Part shown: positions 55,052 through 63,755 of the stretch, one piece after another
Layout: every line of letters starts with the position of its first letter
How positions within the stretch are numbered: position 1 is the stretch's first letter
Assembly: GCF_002312815.1 (NCBI RefSeq)
Contig: NZ_NKQJ01000016.1
Location: 1-64,000, forward strand
Direction of reading: 5' to 3'
DNA from: Agaribacterium haliotis
Lineage (GTDB): Bacteria > Pseudomonadota > Gammaproteobacteria > Pseudomonadales > Cellvibrionaceae
DNA length: 64,000 nt
Translations under genes and position numbers: made by a program
Notes under the pieces: model-generated
Database searches by the model: none
Told to the model about the DNA's origin: nothing
What the model saw: the letters and a program-made list of their open reading frames with translations, nothing else

Positions 55052-55111
55052 GACGCTGGAAGAGCGCTCTTAGCGCCAGTGGCGCTGGGGGCTGTTGTCG
55101 CTCGTTTATTG

Positions 55112-55912
55112 TCAGTCGTAGATCTGCTTTTTTTTCCACTGGCTGTCGGCCGAGTCGTTCTCGAACTTGCTCCACTCGTCTTCGAGCTCGTTTTCCTCCT
55201 CGATATTGGCGACATGTTGGCCGGCGGCGATTTCTTCTTGCAGGGTTTGTTCAAGCTCGTCGAGGATCTTCGTGACCTGGGTGATGCGGGCTTGATAGTT
55301 GCCTATGTGGCCCTCGCGCTGCATCAGCTGGCGTGCCAAGTCAAAATAGTGCATGGCGAGCTTGGTTTTCTGGCTGCTTTGCGCGGTTTGCCCCTGCAGT
55401 ACATAACCGTCCACCGTTGCCTGTAATACAAGCTGTTTAATTTGGCTGCGGTAGGCGTCTGCCTGGTTGCGGTTAAGTTGGGCGCGACCTTCTAAGTTAA
55501 AGACAAAGCGGTGCAGCTCTTCGAGACTCATTTTCACATCTTTGATTTGCTGGGCGGTGCTTAGCGTAACTTGCTGGGTGTCGGCGCGGCCTTGCTCTCG
55601 CTGGGCGTTGGCAAGCTGGCTGCTGGCGGTCTGCAGCTCTTGGGCGTGCACAGCTTCACCTGGCTCGAGTTTACTTAACTGTTCGGTAACGTCGATTAGG
55701 CTGCGCTGAATCAACATCAACAGTTCTTTGGGTAAAAAACCGTCCGGGCAACCGTTAAGCATGAACTTAAAGCCCCGGGCTTGGTTTTTGAGTTTGCTGA
55801 GCATACGTTTACGCTGTTCGCGTTTTTGAGCGATGGTTTGCGAGACAAAGGCGTAGCAGACCAGGGCGGCGAGCAGCACAACAATGCCCGATATCACGGT
55901 AACGGTAGACAT
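55112..55912 (-). CDS. hypothetical membrane-anchored coiled-coil protein
   Basis: The family is not recognised. A single N-terminal helix (residues ~5-26) precedes a long charged helical region with heptad-like Leu/Ala spacing. HYFDLARQLMQREGHIGNYQ near residue 188 resembles a TPR helix pair. The C-terminus is acidic (EEENELEDEWSKFENDSADS). It would lie with most of its mass in the cytoplasm. It sits between the Tag-like gene and the tRNA-Glu/Gly operon. A coiled coil might act as a scaffold, but no partner is evident. Confidence 0.8.
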   Translation of the reverse strand: MSTVTVISGIVVLLAALVCYAFVSQTIAQKREQRKRMLSKLKNQARGFKFMLNGCPDGFLPKELLMLIQRSLIDVTEQLSKLEPGEAVHAQELQTASSQLANAQREQGRADTQQVTLSTAQQIKDVKMSLEELHRFVFNLEGRAQLNRNQADAYRSQIKQLVLQATVDGYVLQGQTAQSSQKTKLAMHYFDLARQLMQREGHIGNYQARITQVTKILDELEQTLQEEIAAGQHVANIEEENELEDEWSKFENDSADSQWKKKQIYD

Positions 55913-56083
55913 AGTTGCAATAAGAAAAGCGCTTTACGGATAAAGTTAGTTGTAAATAGGCGCCGCCGCAACTTTGATCTTGTTGCAAAGCTGACTCAAG
56001 GGGGCTGATTTGTTTGCTTTTTGTTCGAACTGTCCGGGCTTTGTACATCTACAAAAAAAATTACATTTTTTTCATTTCGGGTG

Positions 56084-56112
56084 TTGACAGCTGAGGGGGG
56101 AGTCAATAATAT
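56084..56112 (+). promoter_or_regulatory. near-consensus promoter of the tRNA operon
   Basis: TTGACA (56084-56089), a 17-base spacer and TAATAT (56107-56112), followed by a GC-rich discriminator (GCGCGCC). The strength and the discriminator fit a stable-RNA promoter under stringent control. tRNA-Glu begins ~50 bases downstream. Confidence 0.85.
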
Positions 56113-56162
56113 GCGCGCCTCGTTGAGACGAGACGCAAGTTTCCAGATCAGCGAAGTCCTAA

Positions 56163-56238
56163 GTCCCCTTCGTCTAGAGGCCTAGGACACCGCCCTTTCA
56201 CGGCGGTAACAGGGGTTCGAATCCCCTAGGGGACGCCA
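56163..56238 (+). tRNA. tRNA-Glu (anticodon TTC)
   Basis: Seventy-six bases with the acceptor stem GTCCCCT/AGGGGAC, the anticodon stem CCGCC/GGCGG around CTTTCAC (anticodon TTC), the T loop GGTTCGAATCC and an encoded CCA. The structure is fully paired. Confidence 0.97.
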
Positions 56239-56239
56239 T

Positions 56240-56315
56240 GCGGAAATAGCTCAGTTGGTAGAGCACAACCTTGCCAAGGTTGGGGTCGGGAGTTCGAGTC
56301 TCCTTTTCCGCTCCA
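56240..56315 (+). tRNA. tRNA-Gly (anticodon GCC)
   Basis: Seventy-six bases one base after tRNA-Glu. The acceptor stem is GCGGAAA/TTTCCGC, the anticodon loop TTGCCAA (GCC), the T arm contains GTTCGAGTC, and CCA is encoded. It shares the upstream promoter. Confidence 0.97.
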
Positions 56316-56322
56316 AATTTTG

Positions 56323-56352
56323 AAAACCAGCCTTATAGGCTGGTTTTTTTTT
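56323..56352 (+). terminator. terminator of the tRNA operon
   Basis: AACCAGCC, a TTATA loop and GGCTGGTT, running into eight or more Ts. A strong intrinsic terminator eight bases after tRNA-Gly. Confidence 0.93.
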
Positions 56353-56440
56353 GCCTGTTCGTTTTAAGCCTTTTACCGTTTGCTGGCGTATTGAGCGCAG
56401 GTTTGTCTGTGTTGGTCGTTGATAAAGCAGTGGAGCGCCT

Positions 56441-57367
56441 ATGAGTTATGCCCTTGAGCTTGAAAACCTGAATAAAAGCTATAAAGCCGGAAGCCGGGCC
56501 CTCGACGATGTCAGCCTGAAAGTAGAGGCGGGGGATTTTTTTGCACTGCTGGGGCCAAATGGTGCAGGTAAAAGCACCTTGATCTCAATTCTCAGCTCGC
56601 TGGTGCAAAAAGACAGCGGCTGCGTGAAGATCTTTGGCCATGACATTGACAGCGATTTTGCCGCCGCCAAGCGCTGCCTGGGCATTGTGCCCCAGGAGTT
56701 CAACTTTAATACCTTTGAGAAAGTTCGCGACATTGTGATTAACCAGGCGGGCTTTTACGGCATTCGCGCCGCCCGGGCTGCCGAGCGCGCCGACTACTTG
56801 ATTGAGCAGCTGGGTTTGTGGCCCAAGCGCAACGAGGTGAGTCGCTACTTAAGTGGCGGCATGAAAAGGCGCTTGATGATCGCCCGCGCTCTGGTGCACA
56901 AGCCCAAGCTATTGGTGCTCGATGAGCCGACAGCCGGTGTCGATATAGAACTAAGGCGTAGCCTCTGGCAGTTTGTTGAACAAATCAACGCCGAGGGTAC
57001 GAGTATTATCTTAACAACTCACTACCTCGAAGAGGCCGAGGCGCTGTGCCGAAATGTGGCGATTATCGACGCCGGCCGAATTGTAAAGCAAAGTGATATG
57101 CGCTCTTTGCTTGCCGGTTTGCAGCGCGAGAGCTTTGTGCTTGACCTTAGCCGCGAGCCCGAGCTCGCCAGCTTGCCTTCGTATTGCGATGCCAAAATAC
57201 TCGAGGGCGTACGCCTTGAGCTGAGTCTGGCCAAAGGGCAGGCGTTAAACGAGCTTGTGCTTGAGCTCGATCGTCAGGGGTGCAAGGTGCTGAGCATGCG
57301 CAATAAGTCGAATCGCCTTGAGGAGCTGTTTGTAAACCTAGTTGGCGCGGGGGTAGAACATGTTTAA
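56441..57367 (+). CDS. ABC transporter ATP-binding protein (YadG-like)
   Basis: A 308-residue ATPase of the ABC-2 export class. Walker A is GPNGAGKST near residue 38, the signature is LSGGMKRRLMIARAL near 139, Walker B is LLVLDEPTAGVD near 158, and the switch His lies in ILTTHYLEEAEAL near 191. The C-terminal ~70 residues form the regulatory extension usual in YadG/CcmA types. Its stop overlaps the permease gene by eight bases. The substrate is not determined; E. coli YadGH is likewise uncharacterised. Confidence 0.92.
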   Translation: MSYALELENLNKSYKAGSRALDDVSLKVEAGDFFALLGPNGAGKSTLISILSSLVQKDSGCVKIFGHDIDSDFAAAKRCLGIVPQEFNFNTFEKVRDIVINQAGFYGIRAARAAERADYLIEQLGLWPKRNEVSRYLSGGMKRRLMIARALVHKPKLLVLDEPTAGVDIELRRSLWQFVEQINAEGTSIILTTHYLEEAEALCRNVAIIDAGRIVKQSDMRSLLAGLQRESFVLDLSREPELASLPSYCDAKILEGVRLELSLAKGQALNELVLELDRQGCKVLSMRNKSNRLEELFVNLVGAGVEHV

Positions 57368-58130
57368 TGCAAATATGGTTGCCCTGCAGACCATTGTGCG
57401 CAAAGAGTGGCGGCGCTTTACCCGAATTTGGCTGCAGACCTTGTTGCCACCGGCGGTGACCATGGCGCTGTATTTCTTGATTTTTGGCGCCTTGATTGGC
57501 GCGCGTATCGGCGAAATCGCCGGTTTTAGTTACATGGCCTTTGTGATTCCTGGCTTGATTATGATGTCGGTTATCAACAACAGTTATAGTAATGTCGCCT
57601 CGTCATTTTTTAGCGCTAAGTACAATAAAAGTATTGAGGAGCTGTTAGTCAGCTCTACACCAAACTGGGTGATTGTTTTGGGCTGGGTACTCGGCGGCGC
57701 ACTGCGCGGGCTCTGTGTCGCGGTAATTGTCAGTATGGTTGCGCTGTTTTTTGCGCAGCTGCCCTGGCATCAGCCGCTGTTAATGGTATTGGTGGTGATT
57801 TTGGCCGCAGTGCTGTTTGCGCTGGCCGGGCTGATTAATGCGATCTTTGCCAGTAGCTTTGACGATGTCTCTGTGGTGCCGACCTTTGTGCTGACTCCGC
57901 TGACTTATCTGGGCGGTGTTTTTTACAGTATCGATATGTTGCCCGGTTTTTGGCGAGATTTAAGCCTGTTTAACCCGGTGCTCTATCTTGTCAATGCTTT
58001 TCGTTACGCCATCTTGGGTGTCAGTGATGTCAACATCGTGCACGCTTTATTGGGCATGTTGCTGGCGATAGTTGTGCTGGCGGGCTTCGCCTTGTATATG
58101 ATGGCCCACAGTAAGAGATTGAGGCATTAA
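57360..58130 (+). CDS. ABC-2 type permease (YadH-like)
   Basis: A 256-residue inner-membrane permease with six helices near 23-45, 57-78, 108-133, 140-162, 172-190 and 227-248. TLLPPAVTMALYFLIFGALI is the typical first helix of the family, and VPTFVLTPLTYLGGVFYSID is the conserved later segment. It forms an exporter with the upstream ATPase, being translated from an overlapping start. queF begins two bases after the stop, an odd neighbour for an exporter. Confidence 0.92.
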   Translation: MFNANMVALQTIVRKEWRRFTRIWLQTLLPPAVTMALYFLIFGALIGARIGEIAGFSYMAFVIPGLIMMSVINNSYSNVASSFFSAKYNKSIEELLVSSTPNWVIVLGWVLGGALRGLCVAVIVSMVALFFAQLPWHQPLLMVLVVILAAVLFALAGLINAIFASSFDDVSVVPTFVLTPLTYLGGVFYSIDMLPGFWRDLSLFNPVLYLVNAFRYAILGVSDVNIVHALLGMLLAIVVLAGFALYMMAHSKRLRH

Positions 58131-58132
58131 TC

Positions 58133-58990
58133 ATGGTGAAAACAGATGAGCACAGCGCTGACTCGGTCGGCGCGGTGAAAGTCGAGCTCGGTGCGGATGC
58201 CGCGTACCCCGAGGCCTACGATAGCACTTTGCTGCAGGCGATTCCGCGCAGTCTGTCGAGGGCGGAGCTCTGTGCTTCGCAGTTCTTTGGTTTGGACTTG
58301 TGGAATGCCTACGAGTTGAGTTGGCTCAAGCCCTCGGGTCTGCCACAGGTTGCTATTGCCGAGTTTGCCTTTGATGCAAAAAATCCAAACATCGTTGAGT
58401 CGAAGTCATTTAAGTATTATTTAAATAGCTTGAATCAGGCCGTATTTGCCAGTGTTGATGAGCTGAAGGCGTGTCTGCAGAGAGACCTGTCGCGCTGTGT
58501 TGGCGGCCCGGTGCAGGTTAGCTTGTGGGCCTTGAATAATGCCGCTGGCGCACAGCTCGATACTCCGCCGGGGGAGTGCCTGGATGAGCTCGATATCGAT
58601 ATTGAATACTACGAGCCTCAAGCGCATATGTTGCAGCTTGATAGGCAGGCAGGGCAGTGGCGCGAGCGCTGTTTTTATTCCCACTTGCTAAAGAGCAACT
58701 GCCCGGTCACAGGGCAGCCCGACTGGGCAACGGTGTGGTTTCAATACAGTGGCCCGGCCTTTGATCGCGCCAGCCTGCTTCGTTATCTTGTCGCGTTTCG
58801 CCAGTATCAGGGTTTTCACGAGAGCTGTGTCGAACGCATCTTTACCGATATCAGTGCGCAGTTTGCGCCTGAGGCCCTGTGTGTTTACGCTCGCTACACG
58901 CGGCGCGGGGGGCTGGATATCAACCCGTTTAGAGTCAGTGAAAACTGGCGCTCTATGACACCGCCTTTTAGGCGGCTACTGCGCCAGTAG
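58133..58990 (+). CDS. queF: NADPH-dependent 7-cyano-7-deazaguanine reductase
   Basis: QueF reduces preQ0 to preQ1 in queuosine synthesis. The nucleophile Cys190 and the acid Asp197 are in SNCPVTGQPDW, at the same positions as in E. coli, and ESKSFKYYLNSLNQ is the NADPH-binding QueF motif near residue 89. The 285 residues show it is the bimodular (YqcD/long) type with an N-terminal half. It follows the ABC exporter by two bases, so it may share the transcript. Confidence 0.97.
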   Translation: MVKTDEHSADSVGAVKVELGADAAYPEAYDSTLLQAIPRSLSRAELCASQFFGLDLWNAYELSWLKPSGLPQVAIAEFAFDAKNPNIVESKSFKYYLNSLNQAVFASVDELKACLQRDLSRCVGGPVQVSLWALNNAAGAQLDTPPGECLDELDIDIEYYEPQAHMLQLDRQAGQWRERCFYSHLLKSNCPVTGQPDWATVWFQYSGPAFDRASLLRYLVAFRQYQGFHESCVERIFTDISAQFAPEALCVYARYTRRGGLDINPFRVSENWRSMTPPFRRLLRQ

Positions 58991-59018
58991 GTCCTGTATC
59001 GGGTTTAGCGAAGGGGGG

Positions 59019-60419
59019 CTAGCGCTTTTTGGCGGCGCTATAGCGGTGGCGGAGCTTGGCGGCAACGCCTTCGAGGTGCTCGATAATACGCTCGCGGTCA
59101 TAGTTTTTAAGCTTTTCTAAGTCCAGGTGCATGGAAAAGCCGTTCATATGTTCTTCAAAGTAGCTTTGATTGCGTCCCATTTCCTTGCGGTGATCGACAA
59201 CCTGGTAGACTTTGATGGGGTGGCTAAAGCCCTTAGCTTTGATCTCGCCGCGATCGCGGCACATGACCGTATCTTTAATAAGTGACCAGGTTTCGTGGGA
59301 GATCAAAATCTCGCTGGATTCTGCAGCCGACTCAAGCCGGCTGGCGAGGTTGACGTGAGTGCCGAGCGCGGTGTAATCCATATATTCTGAGGTGCCAAAG
59401 GTGCCGACCGTGCAGTAGCCACTGTTTACGCCCATGCGTATTTTCAGTGGTTTTTTGATGCCCTGGCTGAACCATTTCATCTCCAGCTCTTTCATCTTCT
59501 TGCGCATATCGATGGCCATGGATATGCAGCGAAGAGCGTCGGCCTTGATACCGTCGCTATTGGTGTCGCCAAACATAACCATCAAGCCATCGCCCATAAA
59601 TTTGTCGATGGTGCCGCGGTGCTTGGCGGCGATTTTCACCATTTCTGTTAAATAGGTATTGAGAAGCTCAGTGAGTGTTTCCGCCTCAAGCTCTTCGGAA
59701 AGCGAAGAAAAGCCTTCAATATCGGAGAAAAATAAAGTTAGGCGTTTGCGCTCGGTTTTCAGGGCCGCATCGCGGCCTTGGTTGAGGGCGGTCCAAACTG
59801 TCGGGCTAACGTAGCGACTCAGTTTGTAGGTGCGCACTTTGTGCAGTACTAAATCGCTGTATAATTTTTGAACACTGTTGTTGAGTTTGTCGACATTGGC
59901 CTCTATGTGTGCGGCCCACATTGCCATCGAGCCGGCGACACCGATCAACAGGGGGGTGGCGATTGATGGCTCAAGTTCCAGTTGTAGATTGATATTGAAA
60001 ATTAGGCCAAAAGCACCTGCGCCGAGTAAATACAATCCGCTGACAATAAGCCCGAGAGACTGGCCGCCGCAGAGCATGGCCTGGAAAGCCAGGACCAGCA
60101 TAAATACGCTGCCAATGGTGTAGCTGGCAAAAAAATAACTGCTCAAGGCGCCGAAGAAAATCGCATCGAGCATCAGCATTTGCTTAAAATACAGCTGTTC
60201 GCGCTTTTTATCTGTCGACATGTGCAGCCAGAGGCTGCTCAACAAAAAGTAGAGCAAGCCGCCGACAAAAATGGCTGAATCCAGATAGCCTGACGGGTCT
60301 TCAACTAAGCGCACAAAGCACATTAGTACAATGCAGACGCTCAGCAGCGCTCTTACCGAGCTGCGGCGCAGGGATACTGACTCAGGTTTTTTGCTGTTTT
60401 TGTTTTCGGCCCTGGCCAT
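59019..60419 (-). CDS. membrane adenylate cyclase, class III
   Basis: A 466-residue protein with about six N-terminal membrane helices (residues ~25-175) and a class III cyclase domain (~220-410). The metal Asp residues are in FFSDIEGFSSLSEE near 230 and FMGDGLMVMFGD near 270. The adenine-selecting Lys is in TIDKFMGDG and the partner Asp/Thr in YMDYTALGTHVN. NLASRLES holds the transition-state Asn and Arg. All catalytic residues appear present, so it should make cAMP as a homodimer. The signal sensed by the membrane part is unknown. The coiled-coil gene lies upstream on the same strand, 92 bases away. Confidence 0.9.
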   Translation of the reverse strand: MARAENKNSKKPESVSLRRSSVRALLSVCIVLMCFVRLVEDPSGYLDSAIFVGGLLYFLLSSLWLHMSTDKKREQLYFKQMLMLDAIFFGALSSYFFASYTIGSVFMLVLAFQAMLCGGQSLGLIVSGLYLLGAGAFGLIFNINLQLELEPSIATPLLIGVAGSMAMWAAHIEANVDKLNNSVQKLYSDLVLHKVRTYKLSRYVSPTVWTALNQGRDAALKTERKRLTLFFSDIEGFSSLSEELEAETLTELLNTYLTEMVKIAAKHRGTIDKFMGDGLMVMFGDTNSDGIKADALRCISMAIDMRKKMKELEMKWFSQGIKKPLKIRMGVNSGYCTVGTFGTSEYMDYTALGTHVNLASRLESAAESSEILISHETWSLIKDTVMCRDRGEIKAKGFSHPIKVYQVVDHRKEMGRNQSYFEEHMNGFSMHLDLEKLKNYDRERIIEHLEGVAAKLRHRYSAAKKR

Positions 60420-60511
60420 TAACAGTTTCCTAAACGGGGTCCCCCCAAAAGAGCGGCTAGTGTGCCTGAAAGTGGAAGGAAATTCGACACTTTAAACCGC
60501 TTAAAAAATAA

Positions 60512-61768
60512 TTATTGCTGCAATTTTAAGTCTAGAAACTTTTCTTCTAACTCGTTGTAGCGACTTTCCCACTCAGTGATTGCCTTGTGTAGTCGGGCGT
60601 TTTCTTCGGCGTCGACCGGGCTTGAACTTGCCGAGCCACTCTGTTTCAGGCGATTTTTGAGTTGGCGATTTTGATTTAGGCTCGCTTGTAATTTGATTTC
60701 CATCTCGTCGTGGCGCGAGCGCATTTCGATTAGTTCGGTTTTTATTGCCGGTAGCGAATTCACTTTTGATTTGAGCTGGTCGAGTTCGTGATGAGCCGTG
60801 CTGAGCTCGTCCTCGAGCAGTTGGATACATGTTTCACTTTCCTGTACAAAACGACTCTGTTTGGCCAGCTCATCCTGAAGTGTATTAATGATGCTGTGGC
60901 GCTCTTCGTCGGTAGCGGCGTTGCGCAACTGGGCTTGCAGATTTTCGATGATGCGGTGTTGATCGGCGGCAACGCTGCGCAGTTTCTCTATCTCTCGTCT
61001 TGCGGCGCCGTCATCGGCGCTAATTTCGTCGATGGATCTAGTGTCGACGCCGCGCTCTATCAATTGGGTAATGTTTGAGTAGCTCTGGTGGTAGTCGCCA
61101 AGTGCCGCTTCGAACTCTTCACCGGCGCCGAGCTGCTGCGCCATATTGCTCAAGTTGTTAAATTGATCCTGGGCTTTGTCTTTGGAGTTTTTCCACTGCT
61201 CCTCGAGATTAAAGTAAAGCTGCTTAAACTTCTCGAGGTTGCTGATGCGTTTGCGGGCATTTTCGAGCTGGGCATTGAGTTGCTCAAGCTCTTGCGGGTC
61301 TACATCTTTCTCGAGCAAAGGTTCGCCGTAGTCTTCGTAAAAACTAAATATTTGCTGATAGCGTTCGCGCAGGGCTGGCCAGCTGGTCGAGTCGCCACTG
61401 GTATCGAGCGCTTCTTTTTCGGCCAGAAGCACCGCGTTGCGAAGCGCCGCGGCGCGCCTGGGTAAGGGGCTGTCGAGTGAAAGATCAAGCGCGATATCTT
61501 GGCTGGGGTCGAGGCTGCGGTGGTGTTTGCGGGTGCTTTGCAGCTGTTGCTCTATATAGTCGTGGTAGTTCTTTTCTTTGCTGGGGCTTTTGGTGTTCTG
61601 GGTTTTGGCTACCTTTAGATCTTGCAGCAGATCTTGAGCCTTGCTGCGCAGTTGTTTGACAAGCTTGCGCAGCGAGCGATTTTGCATGATCAGAAGCCCG
61701 CAAAGCACAAGCAGCAGCAAAGCCAGCTCTGCGGAGACAAGCAAAATGAAGTTCGACGACGATAGCAC
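60512..61768 (-). CDS. membrane-anchored coiled-coil protein, unknown
   Basis: No family is recognised. A 418-residue protein with one N-terminal helix (residues ~8-28) and nearly continuous coiled coil from ~30 to the end, in at least three blocks: KLVKQLRSKAQDLLQDLKVA, NAQLENARKRISNLEKFKQL near 180 and LQDELAKQSRFVQESETCIQ near 300. It lies upstream of the adenylate cyclase on the same strand and could be co-transcribed. It might act as a scaffold or link between membrane and envelope, but this is a guess. No catalytic motif is seen. Confidence 0.78.
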   Translation of the reverse strand: MLSSSNFILLVSAELALLLLVLCGLLIMQNRSLRKLVKQLRSKAQDLLQDLKVAKTQNTKSPSKEKNYHDYIEQQLQSTRKHHRSLDPSQDIALDLSLDSPLPRRAAALRNAVLLAEKEALDTSGDSTSWPALRERYQQIFSFYEDYGEPLLEKDVDPQELEQLNAQLENARKRISNLEKFKQLYFNLEEQWKNSKDKAQDQFNNLSNMAQQLGAGEEFEAALGDYHQSYSNITQLIERGVDTRSIDEISADDGAARREIEKLRSVAADQHRIIENLQAQLRNAATDEERHSIINTLQDELAKQSRFVQESETCIQLLEDELSTAHHELDQLKSKVNSLPAIKTELIEMRSRHDEMEIKLQASLNQNRQLKNRLKQSGSASSSPVDAEENARLHKAITEWESRYNELEEKFLDLKLQQ

Positions 61769-61879
61769 AGCGCGCTTTGCCCTAGGTGTATGAAACTATC
61801 AGTTATAAAAGAAGCTATAAAGATTATGGTTCACAACTTGCTGGCTTGCGAATTTGGCCGGGCTTTTTGGTTGTGGACA

Positions 61880-61908
61880 TTGCCTTTGGGCAAGGCTTTG
61901 TGTAGAGT
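61880..61908 (+). promoter_or_regulatory. possible promoter of tRNA-Ser
   Basis: TTGCCT, a 17-base spacer and TAGAGT (61903-61908), then GTGCCGCC. The -10 is weak but position (47 bases before the tRNA) and the GC-rich discriminator fit. Confidence 0.45.
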
Positions 61909-61955
61909 GTGCCGCCTTTCGTGGCAAGGCTAAAAGCTGCCCCGAAAGTCACTGT

Positions 61956-62043
61956 GGTGAGGTGTCCGAGTGGTCGAAGGAGCACGCCTGGAAAGTGTGT
62001 AGGTCGCAAGGCCTCGAGGGTTCGAATCCCTCCCTCACCGCCA
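61956..62043 (+). tRNA. tRNA-Ser (anticodon GGA)
   Basis: An 88-base class II tRNA: acceptor stem GGTGAGG/CCTCACC, anticodon GGA in CTGGAAA, a long variable arm, T loop GTTCGAATC, and encoded CCA. It is directly followed by an integrase gene; the 3' end of a tRNA-Ser is a common phage/island attachment site. Confidence 0.97.
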
Positions 62044-62102
62044 TATTTAAGTATTTCTACCTTATAAATCAATGAGTTAGAAATCACTATTTCCCAGTTT
62101 TT

Positions 62103-62136
62103 CGCCATGGTACATACATGAGTACATACCATGGCG
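62103..62136. promoter_or_regulatory. inverted and direct repeats at the integrase start
   Basis: CGCCATGGTA (62103-62112) and TACCATGGCG (62127-62136) are perfect 10-base inverted repeats. Between and overlapping them GTACATAC occurs twice in direct orientation (62110-62117 and 62122-62129). The integrase ATG (62131) lies within the right arm. This could be an operator for integrase autoregulation or part of a recombination site. Confidence 0.55.
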
Positions 62137-63714
62137 TCATATCTGACCAAAAACCGCAAAGGAACCTATGTGTTCCAAATGCGCGTTCCAAAACATATAG
62201 TCCATACTTACCCAGACCTTAAACCAACCATCTGGCATTCGTTGCGAACTAAAGACCGCAGTGAAGCAGAGAAACGCGCAAGGAGACTATGGGTAATGTT
62301 TGATCAGTTATCAGAGAGGTTCAACGATCCGAAGGTATTCGGCAAAGCCATGGAGCTTTTGAAGGGCTACGATGACGCCTGTAAAAAAGGCAATTACATG
62401 GAGTATATCGAAGACTTGGATGACACATTAGAAGATGGCGAGTATGCACTGTTTGAGCGAGTGCTGAGCTACCGTTCTGAGGCGAAAGAACAGTTTCAGA
62501 CTGAGAGCGTCACGCAACAACAAATTGCTCAAATAATAGACGCCAAGTTGTCGGGAGCCAAAAACAGCGATCCAGATTTCAGCAAGGACAACCACCATCT
62601 ATCTGAGATGGTCGAAAAGTACATGGTCAAGCAGGTGGATGATGGATTAGCCCCCGGCAGCCGAAAGCCATTCCTTTCAAAGCTTACCTTGTTTAATAGT
62701 GTCCTTGACGCCCTCAACGCAGGTAAGCCGGTACGCTTATCTGATTTAGATGAAGACATTCTGCGCAAGTATTCAGAAGTCATCGCCAAATTCCCCAAAG
62801 ACTACAAAAACCAACCAGTTTTCAAGGGTAAGTCAATCTCAGACGTTGTTCACTATATCAGCGGCAAAAGCCGTGAAGACCTCGAAAACGAAGGCGTGGC
62901 AATACTTCAGGGGACGAAAGAAATTCTTCGCCTATCCCGCGCACTGCTGACATTCATCGAAAAGAAAAAGTATCCACTTCGTCCCGGTTTGAACTCGATT
63001 ATTGAAGATAGCACCGGGAACAAAAAGAAATCCGGTAAAAACAAGAAGGTCAAGCTCAATGCTGCATACACACAGGATGAACTCAAAGCAATGTTTGAGA
63101 GCGACCGCTTCAGACATGCAAAATTCAAAAATGCCGTTGACTATTGGGCACCACTGATAGCCATTCATACCGGCGCTACACTTGCAGAAATCTGCCAACT
63201 TTATATTTCAGACATCAAGAACGAAGGCGGCATTGATGTCATCAGTATCAATGATGATGGCGACTTCAAACGCCTGAAAAATGACGATGGTCGCCCCCGG
63301 CAAGTTCCTATTCATCCAAACCTAATCAAGTTAGACTTTCTCAACTTTGTTGAATCACGAAGGGAAAAAGGCTTTGAGCGTCTATTCCCCGAAGCTGAGC
63401 GCAACGCAGAAGATAAGTATGATTCAACAGGTAAGCGATTTGCCACCTTTAGAAAGTCTTGTGGTGTCACTGGTGCCCCGCGTGAAAAGACTTTTCACAG
63501 CTTCCGCACAACGGTATCAGTTGAGCTTCTTAGGAACCGTGGAGCCGATGAAGGCTTGGTAAACGATATTATTGGTCATGCATCAGAATACCGAGAATCC
63601 GAAACCAAAAAGACTTATGGTTCAGGTCTTACAATGCCTCAAGTGACTCTTCCTTGGGTTAAGAAAATTAACTTTGGTATTGATTTTAAATACCCGAAAA
63701 AATGGCGTGACTGA
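62131..63714 (+). CDS. int: tyrosine recombinase/integrase of a genomic island
   Basis: A 527-residue phage-type integrase next to tRNA-Ser. An N-terminal DUF6538-like arm (YLTKNRKGTYVFQMRVPKHI), a core-binding domain (~190-270) and a catalytic domain (~310-500) are seen. His456 and Arg459 (HSFRTT), the later GH and the nucleophile Tyr496 (KTYGSG) are present. The first catalytic Arg, expected in GARxxEIxQL, reads Thr350 (HTGATLAEICQL); codon ACA would need one change to AGA. The codon use is more AT-rich than in neighbouring core genes, which supports transfer. It may be inactive or use a different Arg. The right end of the island lies beyond the window. Confidence 0.9.
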   Translation: MASYLTKNRKGTYVFQMRVPKHIVHTYPDLKPTIWHSLRTKDRSEAEKRARRLWVMFDQLSERFNDPKVFGKAMELLKGYDDACKKGNYMEYIEDLDDTLEDGEYALFERVLSYRSEAKEQFQTESVTQQQIAQIIDAKLSGAKNSDPDFSKDNHHLSEMVEKYMVKQVDDGLAPGSRKPFLSKLTLFNSVLDALNAGKPVRLSDLDEDILRKYSEVIAKFPKDYKNQPVFKGKSISDVVHYISGKSREDLENEGVAILQGTKEILRLSRALLTFIEKKKYPLRPGLNSIIEDSTGNKKKSGKNKKVKLNAAYTQDELKAMFESDRFRHAKFKNAVDYWAPLIAIHTGATLAEICQLYISDIKNEGGIDVISINDDGDFKRLKNDDGRPRQVPIHPNLIKLDFLNFVESRREKGFERLFPEAERNAEDKYDSTGKRFATFRKSCGVTGAPREKTFHSFRTTVSVELLRNRGADEGLVNDIIGHASEYRESETKKTYGSGLTMPQVTLPWVKKINFGIDFKYPKKWRD

Positions 63715-63725
63715 ACCTACAATAA

Positions 63726-63744
63726 GGGGCACTAAGTGTGCCCC
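63726..63744. terminator. hairpin between convergent island genes
   Basis: GGGGCAC, a TAAGT loop and GTGCCCC. It lies between the integrase stop and the 3' end of the convergent partial gene. No T-tract follows, so termination is uncertain. Confidence 0.45.
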
Positions 63745-63755
63745 ACAATCCCGCC

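Noticed and set aside
55072-55086. Hairpin AGCGCC-AGT-GGCGCT after the Tag-like gene as a terminator
   Set aside because: It has no T-tract on either side, so only a weak structural feature can be claimed.
61824-62159. Open frames on both strands across tRNA-Ser, including a peptide with GGEGGIRTLEALRPTHFPGV
   Set aside because: This is the familiar false translation of a tRNA-Ser gene. The tRNA is fully supported and explains the sequence.
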